A DNA stretch of 64,000 bases from Eshraghiella sp045124255. GTDB taxonomy: Bacteria; Bacillota; Clostridia; Lachnospirales; Lachnospiraceae. Numbering within the stretch: the stretch's first letter is position 1; each line of letters starts with the position of its first letter. Below, piece by piece: positions 8,144 to 14,103 of this stretch. Location of the stretch: positions 1 to 64,000 of the forward strand of contig JBGVLM010000019.1 in assembly GCA_045124255.1 (NCBI GenBank). The letters run 5' to 3'. The notes under the pieces are model-generated. The model did no database searches and was not told the DNA's origin. It saw only the letters and a program-made list of their open reading frames with translations. The translations under genes and the position numbers were made by a program.

Positions 8144-9295
8144 ATGATTACGGACAGCATTAAATATATCGGTGTGAATGACCATGAAATTGACTTATTC
8201 GAGGGACAGTATAAGGTTCCAAACGGAATGGCGTATAATTCTTACATCATTATTGATGATAAAATTGCAGTAATGGATTCTGTTGATATTCATTTTAAGG
8301 AAACATGGCTTGATAATATCAGAAAAGAGCTTGGAGACAGGATGCCGGATTATCTGATTGTCCAGCATATGGAGCCTGACCATTCTGCAGGTATTGCGGA
8401 TTTTATGAATATCTTTCCAAATTCAGTCATAGTTTCCTCTGCAAAGGCTTTTGCAATGATGAAGCAGTTTTTTGGAACGGATTTTTCGGACAGACGGATT
8501 GTTGTATCAGACGGGGATAATCTGTCACTTGGAACGCATAATCTGACATTTATTGCTGCTCCAATGGTTCATTGGCCGGAGGTAATTGTTACATATGATA
8601 ATACTGACAGGCTCCTGTTCTCAGCAGATGCATTTGGTAAGTTTGGCGCACTCGATGCAGCGGAGGAATGGGCTTGTGAGGCGAGACGTTATTATTTCGG
8701 AATTGTCGGAAAATACGGTGTTCAGGTACAGAATCTGTTGAAAAAAATCTCATGCTTTGATATTCAGAAAATCTGTCCTCTGCATGGACCTGTTCTTACA
8801 GAAAATTTAGAATATTATATTAATCTTTATAATATCTGGTCAGGTTATGAGGTTGAAACAGAGGGGATTGTAATTGCATATACCTCAGTATACGGCAATA
8901 CGGAGAAGGCTGTTTTTAAGCTTGCGGACACACTTAGGGAGAACGGCTGCCCCAAGGTTGTAGTTAATGACCTTGCAAGATGTGACATGGCGGAAGCGGT
9001 TGAGGATGCCTTCAGGTATGGTAAAATTGTTCTTGCAACAACTACCTGCAACGGCGAAATATTCCCGTTTATGCGAGAGTTTATCAACATGCTTACAGAG
9101 CATAATTTTCAGAACAGAACGGTTGCATTTGTTGAAAACGGAAGCTGGGCGCCTGTTGCCGCAAGGGTTATGCATGGAATGCTTGAAAAGTGCAAAAATC
9201 TAACTTTTGCAGAAAATACGGTCAGAATTATGTCTGCCTTGAACGAGGAGAGTATGGCGCAGATAGAAAATCTGGCAACGGAACTTTGCAAATAA
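8144..9295 (+). CDS. fprA: FprA-type flavodiiron protein (A-type flavoprotein)
   Basis: A 383-residue two-domain enzyme: an N-terminal metallo-beta-lactamase-like domain carrying the diiron ligands H75-x-E77-x-D79-H80 (VQHMEPDHSAG), then H149-type and H228-type ligand motifs (APMVHWPE, CPLHGPV), and a C-terminal flavodoxin domain with the FMN loop TSVYGNTEK from about residue 252. Flavodiiron proteins reduce oxygen to water or nitric oxide to nitrous oxide and protect anaerobes from brief exposure to air. The length is normal. It is monocistronic with its own promoter. Confidence 0.93.
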   Translation: MITDSIKYIGVNDHEIDLFEGQYKVPNGMAYNSYIIIDDKIAVMDSVDIHFKETWLDNIRKELGDRMPDYLIVQHMEPDHSAGIADFMNIFPNSVIVSSAKAFAMMKQFFGTDFSDRRIVVSDGDNLSLGTHNLTFIAAPMVHWPEVIVTYDNTDRLLFSADAFGKFGALDAAEEWACEARRYYFGIVGKYGVQVQNLLKKISCFDIQKICPLHGPVLTENLEYYINLYNIWSGYEVETEGIVIAYTSVYGNTEKAVFKLADTLRENGCPKVVVNDLARCDMAEAVEDAFRYGKIVLATTTCNGEIFPFMREFINMLTEHNFQNRTVAFVENGSWAPVAARVMHGMLEKCKNLTFAENTVRIMSALNEESMAQIENLATELCK

Positions 9296-9328
9296 ATTAA
9301 AAAACAAGAAAATAATGTCAGAAAACAT

Positions 9329-9357
9329 TTGACAAGATATCAGTGCGGTGCTAGAAT
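9329..9357 (+). promoter_or_regulatory. Promoter of the mntP riboswitch transcript
   Basis: TTGACA (9329-9334) and TAGAAT (9352-9357) are separated by 17 bases and lie just upstream of the riboswitch. Confidence 0.75.
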
Positions 9358-9373
9358 CGTTTTAATGTAAAAA

Positions 9374-9460
9374 TCCCATGAGGGAGTAGCAAGCGTATAA
9401 CGTAGCAAGTCAACATACTGACCAAAAGGTCTGGCTTGTTTTAAATTGCGAGACTCATGT
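9374..9460 (+). promoter_or_regulatory. yybP-ykoY manganese riboswitch
   Basis: The RNA has the conserved 5' side CATGAGGGAGTAGC, the internal CAACATACTG loop and the closing 3' side GCGAGACTCATG, which together match the yybP-ykoY (Mn2+-sensing) class. The closing stem is CATGAG (9378-9383) with CTCATG (9454-9459). The downstream gene is a manganese exporter, a standard target of this class. The closing 3' strand also forms part of the terminator at 9451-9496, so ligand binding can prevent termination. Confidence 0.88.
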
Positions 9461-9496
9461 ATAACTGTGAAGCTATACATGGAGTCTGTATTTTTT
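9451..9496 (+). terminator. Riboswitch expression-platform terminator
   Basis: The stem AGACTCATGTATA / TATACATGGAGTCT is followed by TATTTTTT. It shares the CTCATG strand with the riboswitch closing stem, which makes the two structures mutually exclusive. Confidence 0.75.
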
Positions 9497-9505
9497 AAGA
9501 TATTT

Positions 9506-9541
9506 ACCCAAGTATAGTTTCATGCTGTACTTGGGTTTTTC
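9506..9541 (+). terminator. Second hairpin with T tract upstream of mntP
   Basis: ACCCAAGTA pairs with TACTTGGGT and TTTTT follows, so this looks like another intrinsic terminator between the riboswitch and mntP. Confidence 0.6.
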
Positions 9542-9595
9542 GTTTTTATAAAAGCTTTGTTGTATTTATATTGAAATGATTTGGAGGAACAGAAG

Positions 9596-10180
9596 ATGGA
9601 ATGGAGCTTATTATTTTTTCTTAACAGCGTATTGTTAGGCGTAGGACTTGCAATGGATGCCTTCTCGGTATCACTTGCCAACGGCTTGAACGAGCCGAAC
9701 ATGAAGAAAAATAAGATGTGTGGAGTGGCAGGTATTTTTGGGCTTTTTCAGGCAATAATGCCGATGATTGGGTGGATTTGCGTACACACAATTGTCCGGT
9801 ATTTTAAGGCATTTGAGAAATTTATTCCATGGATTGCGTTGATTCTGTTAGGCTTTATCGGCGGCAAAATGCTGATTGAGGGAATCCGAAACAGGGATTG
9901 CGAAGAGGAGAAACCGAAGGTCGGTCTGGCGGCACTTATGGTACAGGGCGTGGCAACTTCGATAGACGCATTGTCAGTAGGGTTTACGATTGCGGAGTAT
10001 GGTTTGGTAATGGCAATTGTCTGTGCTGCCATAATCGCAGTTGTGACATTTATTATCTGCATGGTCGGACTTATAATCGGTAAAAAAGTAGGAACAAAAA
10101 TCTCCAATAAGGCGGCAATCTTCGGCGGTGCAATATTGATTATAATCGGGCTGGAGATTTTTATTACGGGATTAGTGTAG
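9596..10180 (+). CDS. mntP: Manganese efflux pump MntP
   Basis: A 194-residue membrane protein with six predicted transmembrane segments, arranged as two DUF204-type halves. Each half has an acidic motif: GLAMDAFSVSLANG near residues 18-31 and ATSIDALSVGFTIA near 120-133. These paired aspartates are the MntP signature. It exports excess Mn2+ across the cytoplasmic membrane. The ATG at 9596 is chosen because GGAGG (9583-9587) is well spaced; an upstream TTG in frame is less likely. The yybP-ykoY riboswitch upstream fits manganese-induced expression. Confidence 0.93.
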   Translation: MEWSLLFFLNSVLLGVGLAMDAFSVSLANGLNEPNMKKNKMCGVAGIFGLFQAIMPMIGWICVHTIVRYFKAFEKFIPWIALILLGFIGGKMLIEGIRNRDCEEEKPKVGLAALMVQGVATSIDALSVGFTIAEYGLVMAIVCAAIIAVVTFIICMVGLIIGKKVGTKISNKAAIFGGAILIIIGLEIFITGLV

Positions 10181-10220
10181 AGTGGGGTTAGTGAATTAAA
10201 TGTTGCAGGCTTTGTCCGAT

Positions 10221-10337
10221 AAAATAATCTCCGAAAGTGACCACTCGCGTTTAAGTTGCGGACGTAGCAGTACTAGGGTGCCAAAAAACAGCACCCAAGT
10301 ACCGACGCCCGCAAAAATCACTTTCGGAGATTATTTT
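10221..10337. repeat. 117-bp long palindromic element, unknown class
   Basis: Perfect 20-bp arms (10221-10240 and 10318-10337) enclose further nested pairing: GCGGACGT with ACGCCCGC (7 of 8 pairs), GTACT (10270-10274) with AGTAC, and GGGTGC (10276-10281) with GCACCC (10291-10296). The apical loop is CAAAAAACA. The whole forms an almost continuous rod. It fills most of the 305-bp gap between mntP and the nitrilase-family gene and could terminate transcription in both directions, but its size exceeds a simple terminator; a miniature inverted-repeat element is an alternative. Confidence 0.8.
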
Positions 10338-10485
10338 TTGGGGAATATTTTTTGTTATAAGTTTTCGAAGGTTTCTATTTATACACCAAATTCTCATTGC
10401 ATTTTTCTCTGATTTATACGATACTTTTAGTATAGAATTTTTTTGATACGTATTTATGGCAAATTTGTTTTAAATAAGGAGTTTT

Positions 10486-11253
10486 ATGAAAATAGGAGCA
10501 TATCAGTTTGCGGTAACAGGTGATACAAAGCATAATCTTGAAATTATTGAAAAAGCAGTTATTCAGGCTGCAAATAAAAATGTCAGATTATTGATTTTTC
10601 CGGAGTGTGCCCTAACCGGATATCCGCCAAGGGATATTGAAAACTCCGCATCAATACAATTTGATGAATTACTATCTGCTTATGAAAGACTGCAAAATCT
10701 GACAAATGAAAAAGAAATTTTTTTAATAGTTGGAACAATTACAAAAGAAGACGATATATATTATAATAGTGCAGTTATTTTTATGCCGTACAAGGAAAAA
10801 CAAATCTATCATAAGCGTGCGTTGTGGGGCTGGGACAGAGATAATTTTAAAATTGGAAATAACAAAGGAATATTTGAGATAGAAGATTTAAAAATTGGTG
10901 TCAGAATATGTTTTGAAGTCAGATTTCCTGAATTTTTCAGGGAGCTGTATAGGGAACGGACAGATTTGAATGTCATACTTTTTTATGATGTAGCGGATTA
11001 TGATGATATGGAAAGATATGAATTAATAAAATCGCATGTCCGGACCAGAGCGGTAGAAAATGTGACATATACATTAACTGTTGACGCAATTTCTCCGTAT
11101 CAGACGGCACCGACAATATTGTATGACAAATCCGGAACATCATTAGTTGAACTTGAACGCAATGAGGAGAATTTATTAATATATGATTTAGAGAAAATAC
11201 CGCTTGATTTTGGAGAACAGGGAAGAAAAGAAATTTCAGATTGGCTGATATAG
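10486..11253 (+). CDS. Carbon-nitrogen hydrolase (nitrilase superfamily)
   Basis: A 255-residue single-domain amidase-type enzyme. The catalytic triad of the superfamily is complete: E40 (FPECALTGYPP), K110 (YHKRALWGWD) and C142 (GVRICFEVRFPE). Such enzymes hydrolyse small amides, ureides or nitriles; the FEVRFPE context and the short length suggest an amidase rather than a true nitrilase. The substrate is unknown. An AAGGAG site precedes the ATG at 10486. It is followed by two unknown genes at short distances, suggesting a three-gene transcript. Confidence 0.87.
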   Translation: MKIGAYQFAVTGDTKHNLEIIEKAVIQAANKNVRLLIFPECALTGYPPRDIENSASIQFDELLSAYERLQNLTNEKEIFLIVGTITKEDDIYYNSAVIFMPYKEKQIYHKRALWGWDRDNFKIGNNKGIFEIEDLKIGVRICFEVRFPEFFRELYRERTDLNVILFYDVADYDDMERYELIKSHVRTRAVENVTYTLTVDAISPYQTAPTILYDKSGTSLVELERNEENLLIYDLEKIPLDFGEQGRKEISDWLI

Positions 11254-11265
11254 GAGGTATGAGCT

Positions 11266-11685
11266 ATGGAAAAAGATATGCGTCTTGTAAATATTTATCT
11301 TAAAATATACAATAAGCGTTCTCTGACTATGGATGACTTGGCATATCTTGCAAAGTATTCTCCGGAATGCTTTGAGAAAACTTGTAAAAACGTTATATAC
11401 AATGTTCCTGAAACCAAACCGATTATGGAGCCGGAACCACCTGCCAAAGAAGAATTAAGCGAGACAACTAAGCCCGAGTCTTCCGAGTGTCAGAAGATTG
11501 AGCTTATTCTTGAAAATATTAAAAATCTCGAATCAAATGAGCTTCCTGTTTCAAATATTGAGGCTGAAGAAGTGAAGAATCTGCTCGGAAATCTGTATAT
11601 GGAATTGCTTTTTCCGCATAATGATAAAAATACATCTGTCAATATGGTGGAAGATGATAAGCCGTTGTTTGACAGGAAGATTTAA
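11266..11685 (+). CDS. Unknown protein, 139 residues
   Basis: I do not recognise this protein. It is soluble and acidic. The N-terminal 50 residues look helical and contain two cysteines, a proline- and glutamate-rich linker follows (about residues 50-80), and a second helical part ends the protein. No signal peptide or membrane segment is seen. AGGAGG at 11251-11256 supports the ATG at 11266. The gene lies 12 bases after the nitrilase-family gene and 26 bases before the next unknown gene, so the three are probably cotranscribed. Confidence 0.65.
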   Translation: MEKDMRLVNIYLKIYNKRSLTMDDLAYLAKYSPECFEKTCKNVIYNVPETKPIMEPEPPAKEELSETTKPESSECQKIELILENIKNLESNELPVSNIEAEEVKNLLGNLYMELLFPHNDKNTSVNMVEDDKPLFDRKI

Positions 11686-11711
11686 AGACTTAACTTAGGA
11701 GGATATTTAAT

Positions 11712-12473
11712 ATGAACTATGAAAGAACTTGTTATGAAGATGTGGGATACCGACCTTTATTGTATTATGTAATATTTGGAGCAAATGGCGAACAATTGGA
11801 GGTTTCAAGAGAACGTCACCATGTTGATGAGTTTCCTGAGGGCTTGGAGTGTACTTTTGTGCAAAGAACGCAAAATAGTGAATATATGTCATCAATGATA
11901 GGCGGCAGCATAGGCGAAATACTTGCAGAAGATTATCCTGCTCTTTATGAAGAAATTAAGAATACAGACCAATGGGCGGTCATTCAGGGAGAGGTAGTGA
12001 ATGACAAGGACCTGAATTATATGCGTAATGCAATCGGGTTTGTACAGGCTTTTATGGAAACCGGAGCAGTCGGTGTGCTGGATTTACAGACATTTTCGCT
12101 TTTTTCGCCAAAAGAATGGGAAAACAATATTTTTTCACAGGAGTTTAGCCCATATCATCATGTAACCATTCTGGTTTCCGAAGACGGCGATAAAATATGG
12201 CTTCATACAAGAGGTATGCGTAAATTCGGAAGACCGGATATCAGTATTGAAAGAGTTACGGAAAAAGAGCTTGATAACGCAATTCAAGTCATTAATCAAA
12301 TGATATATTATGGTGCTTTAGGTGCTTTTTTCGATAGAGCCGTAACGATTCATACACATACCGGAAAAACTTATGTTTTTAAGCCGAAGTTAATTAATGA
12401 TTTAGACAATCCTGATTTTAACAATTCATATTATCGTGTTGAATGGGCGTATTGCGAATTGGTTGAGGAATAA
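11712..12473 (+). CDS. Unknown protein, 253 residues
   Basis: I do not recognise this soluble protein. It contains alternating strands and helices with several conserved-looking aromatic clusters. A stretch around residues 60-70 (SSMIGGSIGEIL) and a late motif ending AVTIHTHTGKTYVF could be conserved. There is no signal peptide and no membrane segment. An AGGAGG site 7 bases upstream supports the start. Its position behind the nitrilase-family gene suggests a shared transcript but does not define a function. Confidence 0.65.
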   Translation: MNYERTCYEDVGYRPLLYYVIFGANGEQLEVSRERHHVDEFPEGLECTFVQRTQNSEYMSSMIGGSIGEILAEDYPALYEEIKNTDQWAVIQGEVVNDKDLNYMRNAIGFVQAFMETGAVGVLDLQTFSLFSPKEWENNIFSQEFSPYHHVTILVSEDGDKIWLHTRGMRKFGRPDISIERVTEKELDNAIQVINQMIYYGALGAFFDRAVTIHTHTGKTYVFKPKLINDLDNPDFNNSYYRVEWAYCELVEE

Positions 12474-12495
12474 AGTTTAATTTGTGCTTTGGGTC

Positions 12496-12524
12496 TTGCA
12501 TTTTGTATTTTTTTATGCTAGTCT
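12496..12524 (+). promoter_or_regulatory. Promoter of the Met T-box transcript
   Basis: TTGCAT (12496-12501) and TAGTCT (12519-12524) are separated by 17 bases, with expected initiation near 12531. Confidence 0.55.
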
Positions 12525-12530
12525 GAGCAA

Positions 12531-12804
12531 TATAGAGAACAAACACTATGAAGGAAAGAGTAAGTTTGTCATACATTTACAGAGAATTCCCATTTGTGCT
12601 GAGAGGGATAATGGAAAGCAGACTGAACATGGCTCCGGAGTGGCGTACCGAGCAGCTAGGCTGTAAGATTACGACAGGGTCGCCTGTTATAGCGATAGAG
12701 TTTTGAAGAACTCGATGAGGTCCATTTCGTGAGGAATGAACGAAAAGAAGTGGTAACGCGGAATTTTATTCGCCTTCTGTTAGCAATAACAGGAGGCATT
12801 TTTT
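12531..12804 (+). promoter_or_regulatory. T-box leader, probably methionine-specific (specifier AUG)
   Basis: The leader has AGAGA-type stem I elements, a specifier loop CTGAACATGGCTCCGGAG with ATG at 12629-12631, and the T-box bulge GAAGTGGTAACGCGGA at 12747-12762. The terminator GCCTTCTGTTA/TAACAGGAGGC with a T tract ends at 12804. Aligned against the Trp T-box of this window, the codon before the purine and CTxxxGAG element is ATG. The nearest fitting target is metG at 14104, about 1.3 kb downstream with no obvious terminator between. A shift by one base would read CAT (His), but no histidine gene is near. Confidence 0.87.
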
Positions 12805-12824
12805 GCGTGAGCATTGAGCCTTGC

Positions 12825-12889
12825 GTATCATTGCATAAATATGATTTCCGGGAGCTTGCTCACAGGAAATCATATTTATGCAATGATAC
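12825..12889. repeat. Perfect 25-bp inverted repeat
   Basis: The arms at 12825-12849 and 12865-12889 are perfectly complementary, with a 15-base loop. It has no T tract on either side, so it does not look like a normal terminator. It directly follows the Met T-box terminator and directly precedes the 52-bp repeats. Confidence 0.85.
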
Positions 12890-12893
12890 ATAC

Positions 12894-12945
12894 GGCGAAA
12901 GCCGCGACAGTGAGCAATCTGCGATTGCGAGCCTGTCGGCAAGGC
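12894..12945 (+). repeat. 52-bp hairpin-forming direct repeat, copy 1
   Basis: This copy and the one at 12966-13017 differ at only three positions. Each can fold: GACAG pairs with CTGTC and GCAATC pairs with GATTGC around a three-base loop. The repeat period is 72 bp. It looks like a REP-type intergenic element. Confidence 0.8.
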
Positions 12946-12965
12946 TCTAAGCTACAGGAAGCAGG

Positions 12966-13017
12966 GGCGAAAGCCGCGACAGTGAGCAATCTATGATTGC
13001 GAACCTGTCGGCAAGGC
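12966..13017 (+). repeat. 52-bp hairpin-forming direct repeat, copy 2
   Basis: Second copy of the element at 12894. In this copy the inner stem is GCAATC/GATTGC with loop TAT. The repeat ends only 3 bases before the AAAAAGGAG site of the following small gene. Confidence 0.8.
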
Positions 13018-13032
13018 GAAAAAGGAGAATAT

Positions 13033-13236
13033 ATGTACACAAACTCTCGCGATGAAGAAGTACGGTTTTTAAAAAGACTTTGGAGCGCACAGCCGACAAT
13101 CTGTCCCAAATGCAAGAGTGCAGAGCTTGAATATCTTCATAAGAAAGCAAAGAAAAGCAATTGTGACTGGAAATATCCTGCCTGCGGTGAGATATACAGA
13201 ACAATTAATATGTTTAAAGAGCTTCCGGAGGATTAA
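13033..13236 (+). CDS. Small zinc-ribbon-like protein, one zinc ligand apparently lost
   Basis: A 67-residue protein with a first knuckle CPKC (C24, C27) and a second region NCDWKYPACG (C44, C51). A normal ribbon would have CxxC in the second knuckle, but position 48 is Tyr, leaving YxxC. C44 might substitute as a ligand. I recall similar small proteins with an intact WKCPACG in relatives, so decay is a reasonable inference. The function is unknown. AAAGGAG at 13021-13027 supports the start. It lies between the Met T-box with its repeats and a broken acetyltransferase gene. Confidence 0.6.
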   Translation: MYTNSRDEEVRFLKRLWSAQPTICPKCKSAELEYLHKKAKKSNCDWKYPACGEIYRTINMFKELPED

Positions 13237-13250
13237 TTTCTCCAATACTT

Positions 13251-13649
13251 TATAACCCGTTTAAGGTTGAAGGTGTCGAGTGGGCAAGAGTCAGAGGGCT
13301 TGTTAAGAAATTCAATGATTCGGAATTCTGGAAGGATGACAGTGCATTGAATGAGCTTAAACAGATTTTTGCTTCGGTTGGAGAGAATGTTGTTTTGACA
13401 CCGCCATTTTACTGCGACCATGGAAGCAAAATTTCATTTTGCGGAGATGTTGTTATTAATCCGGGAGTGACGATTGGTAATGATGTTGTAATCGGTTCCG
13501 GCTCGGTTGTAACCAAGGATATTCCGTCCCATGTTATAGCGGCTGGAAATCCGTGCAGGGTAATCAGGGAGATTACAGAGCAGGATAGGGAGACCTGGCA
13601 GAAGCAGTATGAAGAATATCTTACGGACACGCAGGGGCGGCATGATTGA
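13251..13649 (+). pseudogene. Remnant of maltose/galactoside O-acetyltransferase (hexapeptide family)
   Basis: The open frame reads NPFKVEGVEWARVRGLVKKF, an N-terminal motif of maltose O-acetyltransferase-like enzymes, and ends in SVVTKDIPSHVIAAGNPCRV, the family's C-terminal coil. No start codon with a ribosome binding site precedes it, and the frame runs out of the previous gene's stop region. Between CDHGSKISF and NPGVTIG the central hexapeptide coils, roughly 60-75 residues including the catalytic histidine area, are missing. The gene has therefore lost both its start and its core by in-frame deletion. Confidence 0.8.
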
Positions 13650-13676
13650 AGGCGGATTCGCCAAGGGAGGTTTGTT

Positions 13677-14060
13677 ATGCACATAGAACATATCGCAATG
13701 TATGTAAATGATTTAGAGAGAGCAAAGGATTTTTTCCTGAAATACTTTGGGGCATCAGCTAATGGAGGCTACCATAATACAAAAACAGATTTTCGGTCAT
13801 ATTTTTTATCTTTTAAAGACGGGGCAAGACTGGAGATAATGAACAGACCCGATATGGCGGATGATGAGAAGAATCCTGCAAGAACCGGATATTGTCATAT
13901 CGCATTCAGCACAGGAAGCAGGGAAGCGGTTAATGAGCTTACCAAACAGTTGCAGGCTGACGGCTATGAGATTATGAGCGGGCCAAGAACTACGGGGGAT
14001 GGTTATTACGAAAGCTGCATTATCGGAATTGAAGGAAATCTTATTGAAATAACAGAATAA
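13677..14060 (+). CDS. VOC family protein (glyoxalase/bleomycin resistance fold)
   Basis: A 127-residue protein with the paired beta-alpha-beta-beta-beta modules of the vicinal oxygen chelate fold. It begins IEHIAMYVNDLERAKDFF, a typical VOC opening with a metal-ligand histidine, has a second histidine in GYCHIAFSTGS and ends with GNLIEITE, whose glutamate is a usual ligand. The substrate is unknown; lactoylglutathione lyase-like or other lyase and isomerase activity is possible. AGGGAGG supports the ATG. It lies 43 bases before metG and probably belongs to the same T-box-controlled transcript. Confidence 0.85.
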   Translation: MHIEHIAMYVNDLERAKDFFLKYFGASANGGYHNTKTDFRSYFLSFKDGARLEIMNRPDMADDEKNPARTGYCHIAFSTGSREAVNELTKQLQADGYEIMSGPRTTGDGYYESCIIGIEGNLIEITE

Positions 14061-14103
14061 GTTTAATAACTAATAAAAAAGATAACAACAGGAGGATTTT
14101 ATT

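Noticed and set aside
12484..12666. Open frame of 60 codons after the 253-residue unknown protein
   Set aside because: It lies within the Met T-box leader RNA and has no ribosome binding site.
12894..13017. CRISPR-like direct repeats
   Set aside because: Only two copies, long hairpin-forming units and no Cas genes; better seen as REP-like elements.
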